DNA of 64,000 nt from Dermatemys mawii (taxonomy: Eukaryota > Chordata > Testudines > Dermatemydidae). The notes beneath the pieces are model-generated. The model did not search any database. It was not told the origin of the DNA and saw only the letters and a list, made by a program, of their open reading frames with translations. Of the stretch, positions 32,869-47,800 are shown in pieces. Location: assembly GCA_007922305.1 (NCBI GenBank), contig ML677364.1, positions 22,675,326 to 22,739,325 on the forward strand. The letters are read 5' to 3'. Position numbers and translations under genes: made by a program. Each line of letters begins with the position of its first letter. Position 1 is the first letter of the stretch.

Positions 32869-35800
32869 GTAAGCATAAATCAGCATCACGTTGACAGTAA
32901 GACATGGCATAATTTGGTGAATATTTGGTATACTCTAGCTTGGTGATTTTTTTTGAATGAATAGTTTATTGGCTGACAAATGCATCTTGGGTTGACTAAC
33001 TATTTGTGAATATGGATCAAATTTGGCAGATAGTTTGGTCCAACACAACATTTTTTTTATTTGAAAAAAAGTCTAAATGTTTCATTTCAAAAATGTCAAA
33101 ATGAAACATTGAACTTTTTTTTGAAAAGACATTTCATTTAGAAATTTAGTTAAACAAAGAAACAAACAAAGGATAACAAATACTTGAAAACAAAATGAAA
33201 TGAAAAAAAGTTTTTTGTTTCAGTCAAACAAAACATTGTTCAACCCAAAGTGAAATTTTGCTGGATTTTAATTTCAGCAAGAAAAACTGAAAAATTTTCA
33301 TTTTGGGTTGATTGGTTTGGTCACTGAACTGAAAATCAGTTATTTGCTCAGTTCTAGGTAGTAATGCATCATGCAATGATATTCTTCTCCTATCTGTTGC
33401 AGTGCTGGAATCTACAGTGCATATCAGGAATTAAGTAGAACAATGGATAGTTATTCTAAATAAGTTAGTAATGGGTCTGAACCAAACCCTGGACCAAATA
33501 CTTCAAAAGTTTGGTTAAGTTCAGATCCAGTTCCAGACTTTGCAGTTTAGATAGACCCATCTTTAAATAGCAAAATTGTGAAAGGAGAGGAAAAAAGATG
33601 GTCTTAGCCCTGGTCTACACTTGGGAGGGGGAACCTAAGATACGCAACTTCAGCTACGACAATAGAGTAGCTGAAATCGACATACCTATATCGACTTACC
33701 GCGGTGTCTCCATGGCGCTGAGTCAACTGCTGCCACTCTCCCGTCACCTCTGCCTGTGCCTCTCGCGATGCTGGAGTACAGAAGTCGATGGGAGAGCGCT
33801 CAGGGATCAATTTGTCGCATGTAGACTAGAAGAAGGATTGCGGAGTTGGGCTGTGACAGAGAGTTGGGAACCAACAGCTGAGCCAGCACTCTGATCACTT
33901 AAACACCAATTAAATCTCCCACCTCCCAAGCTAGGCCTGACTGTGTCTAATTAGTGGATTAGAATGGGCTGAGATTATAGGGTGACCAGACAGCAAGTGT
34001 GAAAAATTGGGACAGGGTGTGTGTGTTGGGGGGAGGGGGGTAATAGGAGCCAATATAAGAAAAAGACCCAAAAATCGGGACTGTCCCTACAAAAATTGGG
34101 ACATCTGGTCACCCTAGCTGAGAAGGACTAAAAAGGTAATTAACCCATTAACACAGAGGGTAGAAGGAGGCAGAGGAAGGACAATGCTGTGGAGGGGCAA
34201 GCTAGTGGAGCCAGAACCAGAAAGGGTCTATGGATGGAGAGATTTCTTCCCTGTGCTTGAGAGAGGAGAAATTTAATGCTGTAAATGATGCGGTCAGTAA
34301 AGAGGTGAGGAAGAGCAATGTAAATAATTATAGGGTGGTGCTTAACTATAGAAAGTCTCTGAATGGTCTGTGTAGAAAGAGTAGAAGATAGGAGCAGGAC
34401 CATGCTCTATCGCACAGGCCCTTACAGGTGTTTCCTGAAGTCCATGGGAAAAACTCCAATTTCCCACCTTTCTCTAGCCATGAAAATTTTTTCCTGAGTA
34501 AGGGCAGAATAAAGACTTGAAAACTGGGTCCTCAGGTTAGGATAAATATTGATTCCTTCATATGGCCACACTTTTCAGCAGCTGTTAGGTCTGCTGAAAG
34601 ACAATCTGTTTAGAAAGAAACCAGATAGACAGCAAGTATCATTAGAATCAGTCCAGTCTCATTATCTGAAAACAGTGTTTTGCTTCCTAACCATTCTTTT
34701 TTCTGTGAAGAAGAGTTGTGCCCCTTACGTCGCTCCATTGATGTACTTGAAGGGGAATATTTTTTCCTTTGCTTCCCTGGATCAATACGAGATGATCTTC
34801 GCAGTAAAACATACACAGTGACTTGGTTCAAAGAAAGCGAAGGAAAGGTGAATTTGATCCAAGAAACACACAGACTTGTTTTAAATGGGAGATTTCTGGA
34901 GTTTTGGCCAGCTGAACTCAGTGACCTGGGAAATTACATATACAGACTCAGGTGGGTACACATGCCCAGTGAATAATGTAGAGTCTTTAGAATTGTATAA
35001 ATATTGGACCTGATCCGCTACTACCAGAACCTTGTGTAGTCATTAGCATCTATGCAAAGGAGTACAGAAATCTACATTTACCCAAGTAATACCGTGTTAC
35101 ATTCACATATACAACTCTAAATAACTACACAGAGTGCAAGGCAGTGGAGAATTGAGCTCATAAAGTTTACAATTAATTGCAGGTAGACAGAACCTCGAAA
35201 AGTTTAATCAAAACCTTTGTTAAAGAAGACTAGTGTTTTTTCCTCCTCCCTGAAGTGGCACATTATCTATCCTTAGAATGTGATTAATAAGATACTTGTT
35301 TCAACTGATATGGAAGAGTCTTACTTGCGTTGAGTAAGTAACTGACTGTGTATGAGTGTTCCCCTTGAAATCAATGGGACTAATTGTACGTTAAAGTAAT
35401 ACACAAGATGAGTAAGAATGGCATAATTAGGCTCTGGCTTTTATTCAGAGCTTTACATAATTGGAAGTATTAAAAGCACAAATGGAATGGTTATATTTGA
35501 TTTCTAGCTGAGTATGCTCTTTCACCTCAGAATACCTTTTACAAAGCAGTGACTCAAACAGAGACGTAAGACTAGTGCATTCTTAGTTGTGATATTGTTC
35601 AGTATGGCAGGAAGAAAGTGTGGTTTAACAATGGTTAAATCAAGTTTTGAAAAGGTGAAGATGTTTCTATTATAACTGACTTATCCTGAAACTATAATGC
35701 ATTTCAAGACAAAGGCTAAAATAATAATTACTTTTTAATAGTGTATTATGTAAGCAACGGTTTGTGCTTTATTTACCGGAAAATGTAAAGGTCCTTTCCT

Positions 35801-38800
35801 GTTTATAAAATACAGCCTAGATGCATGACTGCAGATATAACCACACTGAAAAATGCAAAACTCAGTTCTTCAGTAATAAAAAGGGCTAGAATTTCATGGA
35901 CTACAACTTTATATTAGACCTAATTTACTGATAGAGAGCTTCCATTATTTTTTTAATGTCCAAATATTGTAATTAGTTTAATGATTTTATTGTTTGATTT
36001 TTAAATTAAATGTATTTAAATATGAACATAAAATTATAGGAATGATTATCAGAATTTTTGATAACATTATCAAAATGGTTATCAATTAAAATGTTGATTA
36101 AAATATTGACATTTTTTCAAGAAAGTTCATTATGGAAAAAAAGTCATTTTTTGGTTGAAAATTTGCAGCTGACTCTCTTGGACAATGTACTAAAAGAATT
36201 AGGTGAAATTGATTGAATTATTTGTTCATATTATATTTTTTATTCAGGTTTTTTGATAAAAGGTTCTTTAGATAAAGCATAAATACACCAGTGAAACATT
36301 TTCACCACAAATCACAGTGTTCTGATGGGAAAAACAAATTCAAACAAACCAAGCCCCTCCCTAAATAAATACATAAATGAAATGAGTGCTGAATTGTTTA
36401 TTGAGTCAATTTAACAGTTTAGCACAAGGCTGACCACAGTTAGCCCCATTTCTTGTTATGAAAGTTCCTGCTACATTTGACAAGTGGAGTTGACTGGCAA
36501 TCTTTGCCACACATCTGTGTTTTTGTTTGTATGGTTTTGTGCAGCACATATCTTAAATTCCTGTGGTTACTGGAAATCAGGTCAAATAAGCTCTTCCATA
36601 GTAGTGACTTTGTAACTAGATACATTATAAATAACTGGAAAAAAAAATTAGAGGTGGAAGTCAGTGACAAGGGAATGACGAACTTTAAGGCTCTGATCCT
36701 GCAAATACTTCCAAATGTATTTAGCTTTATGCATGTATGGCCCTGTTGAAGTCAATGGGACTTGAAGCTGAACAGGTTTATGTGCTTTGGGAACAGAACG
36801 CTCAGCACTCAACTGTAAAATGGTAATACTAAGTCAAAATCTGACTTTGATAGTGAAATGGATGAAGGGTGATTTGTAATCTAATATGTTCAGTATTTTT
36901 TTAGTAAAGTCTTAATTGCTACTTTATGAATTTTCACTCTCCAGTGTGCTTTGCTGAGCCAGATTACATGTTTTGAGTTTTAGCCAAATAGTGATTTTGT
37001 AATACCGTATTCCCCACAAAGTACAACCAAAGAACTAAAGTGAAAGCCAAGACAGAAAGATAAAACCTCATAGAGTGTAAGAGACAAGGATGTCTCTTAA
37101 TGCATGTTGACTAAAATCTTATATGTGGTAGACTGGATTGGAGATGATCCAAGCCAAATTCATACCTCGTGTAAGGATCATCTTCTGTAGAGTTACACCT
37201 GTATACACCAGGTATGAATTTGGCCCAACATCTTCAGTGTGTTGTACAGCTAACTGTGAAGTCATTTCACAGAATGTGTTACCACAAAGGGAGGGCCTCT
37301 CTTATTATAACAAGGGGCTGTGTAATGGGAGGAAGTATGGCCTTGTGGTTGAGAGCTGTGCTAGGATTACAAAAAAATGTGGGTTCAGTTCCTCATTCTG
37401 CCACAGGTTTCCCATGTGATTTTGGACAAGTCAGTTAGTTTGTCCATCTCTTTTCCCCATCTGCAAATTCTGATGATAATACTTTCCTACTTCAAAGGAG
37501 TGCCATAAGGATAAATTATTATTAATTCTCAGGTGGTGCTCAGACAAAGGTCATGTTGAGCATATAAATATATATGTTAACTATTCCTGCTTTCTTAGTT
37601 TTCCCTCTTGTGATACACTACTAATTTTTAGACTGTGCCAAACCATTTTTTTTGTTTGGTTTACTATGGCCCCACATACGTTTATTAATCAGAACATGAG
37701 GTCAATGTTTAATCCACTACCTTCTTCTGAAATTACTGTTATATATATCGTATATTGAAAAACAGTATCAGTGGGTATTTCCTCTAACAGAACAATCTCC
37801 AACTCAGTCCAGACTAGATAAAATAAAAGTAGCTTAGTATTTATTTTAAGATTCAACAGAGAAATTATATATAAAATAAAGGATGTTTAATATTGTTGAG
37901 GGTCATAATAGAAAGCTGATAAAGCTACAAAACATATTTGGTACACTAGAATTGGGAAAAAGTTAAAATATTTGGGAACATTTAAATGAGTAAAAACTAA
38001 ATTTGCTTTGATGGTATTCATGACTCTTTTTATTGCAAATATTTTTATTTGTGATTTTTTTTGTTAGCAAGTATGTTAACATAAAACAAAAATCTTTGAA
38101 TACTCTTGCAAATCAAGCTACTTGTTTAGATGCCTTAATGTATAACTGAGATCTTCACTTTAGGCACTTTTTTTGAAATATTGATTATTGCCTTTCAGTA
38201 AAATTCGTCTTTCCCCAATACTTTAATTCCCCCAAGACTCCCCCAGATCCCTTTGGCCCACACTTATATACATGAGAATATTCAACAATGAAAGTATTTA
38301 CATATCATATCAAAGTAATTAACTCTGTCTTTCGGGTAATATGTAGCTATGAAACAGTGTGTTTGCTCAGTAGTAATTTGTGCTTTTCCATGAGACCCTC
38401 AGGATTTGTGAACATTTTCACAAATACTTTGATGGTTGTCTGTATAGCAACAAACAATGAATAATGTGACCACATGAACAACAACAGAGTGAGCTTGCCA
38501 AGTTTATTTGTTCATAAATATTCACAAATCACTTTTTAAATTGTTATCACTACATTAAACTTCAGTGTATTAGATGAATAAGTCTACAAACCCACTAACT
38601 GGTCATTTTAAACTTCTTGAGCATCGTTATGCTAATTTGTATGTATACTTGCCTCCATATATTGTTATATTATTATAAATAATTATGAAACTGAATGGTT
38701 TCATGATTCTGTTTTGATATGCTTGTTTGTTACTTAAGCTGGGGCTTTATTTGAAATAACACCTAGTTTATGTGGGGAAGTAAAGAAAAGGAAATAAAAG

Positions 38801-41800
38801 AATATGGGGCAATATAGGTATGCTTTCTTTCTAATGATTATATTTATGTATATATTTTTTTATTTTTTTTGTATAATTACCCTACCTACATGATTTTAAA
38901 AAACACCCAAAACTGTTTATTTTATTCCATAGCAATGGAACATACAATGTCACATCACAAAACTGGTCCCTGAATGTACTCAAAAGAAGTAAAGACAGTT
39001 GTTTTAACACAAATCATTTATCCAGACAAGTTGAAGATGCTGGAAGAGGTTATACATTTAAATGCAATTCTGTGCCCCACAATAAAAATGTCACCATAAT
39101 GTGGTACAAGGTAAGTACCAAAAACATCATCACCCAAATTATTAGTAAAAAATAAAATAAAAATGAAATGTTAGACCTTAGGAAAGGTGGACTACAAACT
39201 CACAGACATCTAAAAGCATCTCCAAAGTCATGTAAAAATCTTTAGTTTAAATTCTGGTAAGTGACACAGTTCTTAACACAGACACACAAAAGAAAACCCA
39301 TTTGTCTACTTACACCGATTTGCAAGCTACAGTATACTAGCAATCAGAATTGCTTGTGATCTCAGGGTTTGGGAATGGTAAAATATTTGATTCTTGAACC
39401 TACTTGGTAAATTACCCAGCCTCAACTCTCTTTAGTGCATGTGGGATCCTGACACTAAAAGGAGTGCAAAGGGATTTACCTGAGTGGTGGGATTTGCTTA
39501 TACAGTAGATGGCAGCTTGGAAGTTTGGGTGTTTCAGATCATTTATAGCATTAAGAGATGTAAAATAAATTCCATTATTTAAAGTGAACCATAAGTCTCT
39601 TCTGTACTACAAATACACCAGATCAGGGGACCTGGTTGCAGTTGCAGTTGTAGTGAACTGTGTTCCATAGTTGGGCTAAAGCCTTGGACACATTCCTTTA
39701 GTTTTCTTATCTCTTCACCATGTTGGGTAGCCCTCTCCATTCCTTCATGGATTTATATGGATGGTTTTTGTTTGCTGACAACAGTTGGGATCAGAGATGT
39801 CTCATGCTAATTTTGGAGCATAGGAGCTGCCATACTAGATCAGATCAGTAGTTGGTCTGTCCTATCTCTTGACAGTGGTCAATATCATTTGTTTCAGAGG
39901 AAAGTGCAAGAAATCCTGAAGTAGTCAGTTATTAGTTAATCTGCTCCAGGGAATGCTTCCTCCTGACCTGCAATGGTTAGAGGTTGGTGTATGCCCTGAA
40001 GCATGAGAGTTTATATCTCTTTCCAAACTCTTATTTGCTTTTTAATTTTTACTTTATAACTCTGGAAATATTTATCACTCATATAAATGTCCCATCCTCC
40101 TTTGAACCCAGCTAAGCTCTTGGCCTCAGTGGTAACTTGTGACAATGAGTCCAATAGGCTAAGTGTACATTGTGTGAAAAAGTATGTCTGTTTTATATGT
40201 GCTGCCTTTAGCATTCATTGAATGTCCTTTTCTTTGTATATAATGAGAGAGGATGAATAGCAGTGCCTTATTTACCTGCTTTATACTATTCATTTGTAAA
40301 GCACTGGTCTAATTTTGGAATAGAGTTCTACCAAAAACATTTTTTTTGTGAAATTAATCGCAAAAGGTTTCATTTAAAAATATTTATTTTCTCATTTGAA
40401 GCTTCAGAATGTATCCATAGCATGAACATTATTTACATTTTCTTTATTGAAACAGAACTGTAACCTCTATAACTCTGCAAATGAGGAGGAACTGCATTTT
40501 CCTAGTTTAACATTTGAAGACTCTGGGAATTACACATGTGTTGTTTCACTTAGTCGTGCAGGAAAGGCATTCAACACCACAAGTACAATAGAGCTGATTG
40601 TGAAAGATGGTAAGATTGTTTTTTTAGGAGTCTGAAGACCACATAATTACATGTTTAATGGAGGCTTCCTATGCAAAGTCCATTTTCTCAGGCTTCGTGA
40701 AGAGGAAAGGTGTAGCTCATTATCTCTAACTGGAGATATCATTAGGTCATGTAGTTAATTGCATATTGTGATCAGTTCAAAACTGGACAATGTTGTTCAG
40801 TTTAATTGTGGAACAGGCACTATCTACCAATATAAGCATGCTGAATATTTTAGAATTCATCAGAAAATGAAGATTGGCTATGGAATAGGGAGAAACTCTC
40901 TGAAATGAAGGTAAAATCCTCTGAAATATGCATGATCTCAGAAAAGAGTGAACTTGAAAAATGTTCCAATCTATTGTAGTTTTTGTTATGTATTGTACAT
41001 AACACTATACCTCTCTTCCCCCCAGGGAAAGCAAAACTCTTCAACTTTGCACTTTGACTTATTTTATAAGTAAGCTTCTTAATAATTTAAAAAACAAAAA
41101 GAGACAAGCTAAATAAGACCAGTAGATTTTTTTTTGTCTTATGTGAATATTCTGATTTCTTTCCCCACTTCTACCTCTTCAGTTCCATTAAATTTAGCCA
41201 CAGTGAGTAATGCAATGATTTCAGAAGCAGTCTTGGAGATGAATCTTTGAGAACCTCATAAACTGAACACTTTGAGTTCATGAAAAAAATTCAACAGGAC
41301 ACATACCATTTTTTTGTTTTATATTACTTGGTAATGCAGAACTTCAGCCTACTATTATTGTCATGCTGTTGTTACTCAGATGAAATTGTACTGCTGATTC
41401 ATCAGTGTTCATGAATATATGAGTAGTAGGCTGAAATCTATATGATATGCTTAAGCATTGGTTTTTGAAATAGAGCCAAGGTAACATTTTACAGAGGTGG
41501 GATGTTAGAAAAATAGCATTTTAAAATATTGCATGTTTTTCTTAGGTGCAGCTGAAGTTGTTAAATTGGAGATAATTGAACCTGGAGAAAGTTATGTTGA
41601 AACACAAATAGGTATCTAATTATATGAGTAATCTTCGTGAATGTATAATGTTTTGTTCTGATCTCTGTATGGTGTATGTTCTGGTTGAGTTAAGTGAAAC
41701 TCAGAACTGTCTGCAAGTCCTCTTTGCTCAGATCCATAGTTCCCTATTGGGCCAAGTGTTGATATGCAGCTTCCCTGTTTCAGATGAGTCATCATTGGTA

Positions 41801-44800
41801 GTAAATGGCATAAACGTTCACTGAGTTCAACTACTTTGTTCAAGAGGAAACCAAGTGCTCACTATAGCCAGCAAAAGGAAGTTCTCGTCATGTTTCCTGA
41901 TTCTCTAGACCTTAAAGCCCCATGGGATGGCTGACATGATGGATAGGTTGTCAAGTGGATAGTAAAACAGAGCAACCCCTTTAATATGTGATCCAATATG
42001 TTTTAGGATGTCTTTTTGTACAGAGACATGGGAAATAGGAAGGTTGGCAAACCTGTCAACACAGAGAGTTAGGAAGACCTGTGTGAACTACAAAAGAACT
42101 GTTGTAGTACAAATTTGTGCCCAGAGCACTAGTAAAGCCACTTGTATGCCTCAGTGGTAGGAGCAGTGCATTAACTAACTTGTGTGTGGACATGCCTTTA
42201 TGTGGTGTAAACCAGGTTAGTTTATTTAAAAACATGTTAGAGCTACACTGTAGGTGAGCAGTAGACATACTTTTCAATCCCTGCAAACTGTGATTCAGTA
42301 TTTAATGTGTGTTGTTGAGTTAGACAGATTTTCATATGGATTCTATAATCCATATGAAATTCTGTTTGAACCATGTGCTGTGACAATGGTGCTCAATCTA
42401 GATCAGCTTCCTACAGCCATTTATTTAAAATGTGCCTGCACAAACCTTACAGACTGACAGCTACCTTATAAAATGTGCAGAGATATTTTAAATGAAACTG
42501 CTTTGTGGCTTATAAGGACATAGTAATTTGGAAGTGTGGATGGGTACTGACACTATTGCATTATTGGAATGAGGTTTTACATTAAAAAACAAGTGCAGAT
42601 CAGGCTTCATGTGACAAATTCCTTAGAAAACTGGCTTTCTAGTAATACCTGAATTTCAGTGGGTTTGAACGTGATCTCACTGGATTCTTTGAGAACAGCT
42701 TACCTTGTCCTTTATTATATGGTGTCCTTGATAATCTACAGATGGAGGAAAAATACTTTGAGTTGTCTTGGTACAAGAACAGGCCCAGGGACACAATTAA
42801 CTTTTAGCACAACTGGTTCTCTGATTGCCTCTTAGTCTGGACTCAGTTTAGCCTCCTGTACATTGATGCAGAACTTGGTTCATTCTTATTGGCTGTGAAG
42901 CTTGGAGGAGGTCAGCAACACATACTTCCTGCTCCTAGAGTCTAAGGCGTGGATCCAGAAAAGGACTTAAGTGTTGTAGCGCTGAGCATCACGGTACCTA
43001 ACTTTTCAGTGCCTAGAAAATTACAGGAACACCACTGCAATCCACAAAGCCTGAGTTAGGTTCCTAAGCTCCCTACGCAATAAATGGGAGATATAGGCTT
43101 CTTGTAATGTGATCCACAAAAGCCAGCACAGTAGGTGGGTACCCTCCTAAACTATCCGGCAGGAGATGCTGATGAGAGGGGTGTGTTCTAGGGCAGGGAG
43201 GCACCTGTTTCTGCTTAATGATCCATGAATGGGAACTTACCACCTAGAGTCAGACAGCTTAGGCACCTAAGACATTTATTGAGGTACATACCTGCCTTAC
43301 TTCACACCAAATGGCTGAAGGAGTGAGTGGTATCCACCTTGTACCTTTTAGCCCAGTGGTTAGAGCACTCACCTGGGATGTGGGTGCCTCAGGTTCAAAT
43401 CCCGCTGTCTCTTCCAGAGGGGCAGAAAAGATTTGAACAGGGGGTCTTCCACCTCTCAGGCAAATGCTCTAACCATTGGGATATTCTTGTCTGGGTTCTC
43501 TGTATCTCCTGTTGAAGCTCTTCCACTGTGTTTAAATGATGGTCTCTCTCTTTCTCTCTCTCTGGCCCAATGACTGTTTAAGTATTTATCCACAATGGAA
43601 CAGCCACTGGGTGAGAGCACGCGAGTGAGAAAGTGAGCAGAACTCTGTAGCCTGCTGGTTAGGACACTCGTGTGGGAGACTTAGGTTCCAGTCCCTCTGC
43701 TCCAGGTGTTCCTTCATTATTTATTCATAGTGCAATAGGAGAGACTGAGAGAGCCCCACATCAGCCTGTCTTATAGCTTGGAGTTAGAGCACACATCTAT
43801 GTGATGGAAGACCCATTTTCAAATCCATTCTGGAAGAAGGGGAAATTGAATTCTGGTCTCCCATGTCCTAGGTGAGTGAGCTAATCACTGGGCTAAAAGT
43901 TACAAGAACAGCATCACCACAGCCTTCTCTAGCCAGATTTTGACTGGGTCCCAGTTTGGTAGGTGGCCACTGACCAAGCCTACTGGGTCTGTCCCCAAAC
44001 ACAACTTGGGTGGATGAATGTCGGTCTTTCTCAAGTTTGTGAATCGTTCTGGGGCTTAGGTGGGAGATAGGTGTCTGGATGCCTAGAGAGATTCAGTATG
44101 CTCAAAGGCAGAAACTTAGGCACCATGGGAACTTTTACCCTGACATAAGCGCAAAGTGACTTTAGGCACCTATACGTGGGTTCAGCAGGAGTTTTGAGGA
44201 TCACAACGGTGCCAAAACTGGAACTTAGGCACCTAAACCCGAAGCCTCTGTGGATCTGAGCCCAAGCCACCAAACAGTGCCAATGGAGTTTAAAATCAGG
44301 CAGCTATTTGACGTCTAGGTTTATGTTGCACACAGTGCATAGCAGTAACAAAACCAAGAATGTTTCTCTGAAAATGAAATGCCTGTGCATTTATTACAGT
44401 ATTTGAGAGTCCCTAAGCTGATTACTTTCACAACACATGGGCAAACGTTGTTGCAAAATGTCAGCACCTGGAGCTGACACAGCTACAAAGCTTCAGCATT
44501 GCACAGAATGTTTGTGATGTAGGGATATAAAAATGGGGGGATATTTCTTGTAGTATGGAAGAATTGTGTGGAGATGTGAGAGAAGGCTTTTGTAATCTGG
44601 TGGGCCACCTACCCATCACACACACACATATTGTTAGTTACCTAACAGGGACATATAAAGTGTTAAGAAGGAAATGGCTGTCCTCAACTATAGGACATCT
44701 GAATGTCTGTCAGTTGAAAATTAGCATCAGCTGAAGCCATCCAAATTCATTGCTAGTATCCCAACTGTTAAAGGGCTCAAAATGTTTTAAGGAGGACAGT

Positions 44801-47800
44801 TCAGTCAATTTTCAGTGCACATGTGTGGATACCATAATGCACAGAAAGGTTGGCTGTATTTTTTGATATGCTGAGAGCCACACTGAAGGTTGTCCTATGA
44901 CATCCAGATTGTGTCCCTGGCAATTAGACTCCCCATTGCATTGTGAAGGTGTACACTATTCATATGAGTGGATGTTGATTTTTATATTGTTTTGTCTAGG
45001 TAAAGAGGTGATACTCAACTGCACAGTTTTCGTGGGTTATACAGATGCTGCCAAGCCAATATACCTCCTGCACTGGAAAGACAAAAGTTTAAATTCATGT
45101 TCAGAGAGCACTAAGGAGGAACAATCAATATGTGAAAAGGAGTATGATTTGTAAGTATGTTTACCGCAAAATGTTTTTCTTCAGTGTTTGTGCAATATAA
45201 CACACTTCATTTTGTAGACTGCTGGTTAAGTATAACATACGAGTTTACTTCAGTCCTGTCTGTTACAATCTACCTGTCAGCTGGCCATAGGTTTCCATGC
45301 AGGATGCCTGTGATCATGACATTTAACGTAGCTTAACATATTTTTTAAGACTGTCTACCAGGTTTTCACTGTATTTACATGTGCACTGCCCTAGACAGTC
45401 ATAATTATGCTGGAATCTCCCATTGTTCTGCTGTTTGTCTCAGTTCTGCTGTTTGTCTCATCTTCCTTGGCAATAGTTTCGATGTACACTCCTGATGCAG
45501 TTTAACTGTGAAAATTAACAATGAGAAGGGGAGAGAAATAGGTCTCAGTAGTAAAGCTATGCAGGAACTGGAATTTCTGTTCCCCAAACCATTCTGAGAT
45601 ATTGAAATTTCAAAATTTTCCAGGAAAGAAAATTCTTGAAAAAAAAAATCATTTGGGGACAATGAGAATGTTTCACTTTCGTAACATTGAAATATTTTGT
45701 TCTGAATTTGATTTAATTTTTTAAAATTTCAAAACTAAAAATTGTTTTAACATAATAAAAAAAATCTGATTTTTTTCTAAATGAAATTTTGTAGAAGTCA
45801 CAGTCCCACAAAAGATTTCAGTTTTGACAAAATGACATTTTCTGATGAAAAAACTGTCAATTTTTTAAACTAGCGTTGGTGAGAAAGCCATACTCCGATT
45901 CCAGAGGCCTGAAAAAGTGTCATGTACCCTGTACTGATGTGCAAGTTATGAACATGCCTAGACCTCTAGCTGTTGGACTAAGAGAGTTGTTGTATGTTCA
46001 GCTCAGTGATGACTGAACAGATTTTCATTAGCTTGTTTGACTAGACCAGGAAGGAGAACTATCAGACTTCCCTATACATATTAGAGTTGGGGGCTGTCTG
46101 TTTCATTTGGAAATGAGGAAACGGAAGTTAACCAGAGACTGCATAGACATCCAGCCTCTTAACTACTGGCTAATTTTATTTACCTGTTGGAGATGTGAAA
46201 TGCCAGTTATTGTCCAACTGTTAGCTTCATCACAAGTGAAGCTGTGTGCCTGATTAAGGGGAAGAGCTGTTTGCTCTCAGGAGTGATATTTTCCTCTCCA
46301 GTTGACTGGGCTTTAAATATAAAAGTTACAAAATATTGTGACAGAGGTGAGGCTAGCAATAGAATGAATATTGAACATGCCAGATTTTCAGAGGAAGACC
46401 TGTGCTGCATGTGGACAAGTGTTGGGATTGATTTTGGTTGACTTGTTCATGTGTCTCTAGCTCATTTAGTACATTGGATTGAACTGCTATTTGAACAAGT
46501 GATGTTTTATTTCTCATCCAGAGATCAAATTATAAAGGTTAAATGACTTATGTCTAAAATATTATGTGTTGGTAGCTGTAAGCGTGCAGCAACTCACCCT
46601 GCGGCACTTCCTGCTGGTACGTCCAGGGAATTAGCTCTTGCCCAGCCTCCAGAGTACCCCCTGCAGCCTGTAGTCCCGCTTGCACTGGCCCCGTGTCCCT
46701 CCCTGGACCCTGGTGCCCTCTTCCATAGGGGGTTGCACCCCTGCAGTACCCCCAAAGTCTCAGGGTCTCCCCTCTCTGGGGCAACCCCCACCCCCTATCC
46801 CCACCTTGCCTCAGTCTAGGCAACTGCCAGTCACCACTTACCCCCGTTCACTAGGGAAGACTGCAGTATCATTGCCACTAATCACCGGCAAGGGGGGGTT
46901 GGCCTGCTGCTTCTACAACTACCCATGGGCTGTCCCCTACAACCCTATACCCCATCCCCTTTGTGGACCATCTCCTAGGCCAGGGGTCTCAAACATGCGG
47001 CCCACGAAACCCTTCCCTGCGGCCCTCTAAGCTCCCTGTTGCCTCCCCCCTGGCAGTTTCTAGGAGGGAGGGGTCAGAAGCGGAGGCTTCACTGCTGCCT
47101 GGCTGGGCTACTGCCAAGCCCCAGCTTCCAGGCACTGCTGCTGCAGCTTCAGTGAATGAGCTGGGGCGGTGCTTCTGAGGAGCCCTCTGCAGCGGTGGCC
47201 ATGATCGGTAAGCCAGGCTTCCCGTCACCCTCCCGCCTCCCTCTGTGGGAGGCTTACCTCTCCTGGCCGCCGCTGCAGAGGGCTCCGGGTGGGTGCCATT
47301 GCCCTGCGAGCAGCCAGAGGTGAGTGCCGTTCCACAGCTCTCTGGACAGCTGCAGCTGCCTGGGCTTGCTGCGCCACCCTCTGCCCGCCATGCTCCTCTA
47401 CCTGTATCCCCTGCAGAGAGTGCCGGGTTCAGGCAAGGGGTGGCGAGGAGGAGAGTCCAGGAAGGCTGAAAGGAGATGGAGAGAGGAGACGGGGAGACAG
47501 GGAGGAGCAGCTGAGGGGTGGGAGGGTATTGAAGCTGGGGGTGTGGGGGGAGATTTGGGGAACAGGGAGCAGGGTTGAGGGGAGGGATTTGGGGACAGGG
47601 CGCTGGATTACAAGGATGAGTGGGAGGACATCTGGAGATGGAGAACAGAGTTATGGGAGGTGAGTGGGGGAGATTTGGGGATGGGGAGCAGGGTTATGAG
47701 GGTGAGTGGGGGAGATTTGGGGATGGAACACAGGGAGCTGGCTACAAGCATGAGGGGGGGAAATTTGGGGAGCTGGGTAATAGGGGTGAGTAGGTGGAGA

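Larger units (their letters stand above)
32869..34710 (+). other. IL18R1 intron with three repeats
   Basis: The intron contains an AT-rich foldback around 33030-33350 (repeated 'aaaatgaaac'/'gtttcatttt' blocks), a MITE at about 33603-33835 and the second TA-flanked MITE at 33980-34114. From 34120 to 34700 no feature is recognised. Confidence 0.55.
34952..38932 (+). other. IL18R1 intron, AT-rich
   Basis: About 4 kb of mostly unassigned AT-rich sequence. At 37152-37226 is a palindromic repeat ('ccaaattcatacctcgtgta' facing 'tacaccaggtatgaatttgg'). At 37340-37480 is a MIR/CORE-SINE-like piece ('ggccttgtggttgagagctg', 'gggttcagttcctcattctg', 'gattttggacaagtcagtta'). No further exon is recognised. 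Confidence 0.6.

Noticed and set aside
43350..43410. A functional tRNA gene
   Set aside because: It has box A and B-like motifs but no complete cloverleaf with matching acceptor stem; SINE-derived.
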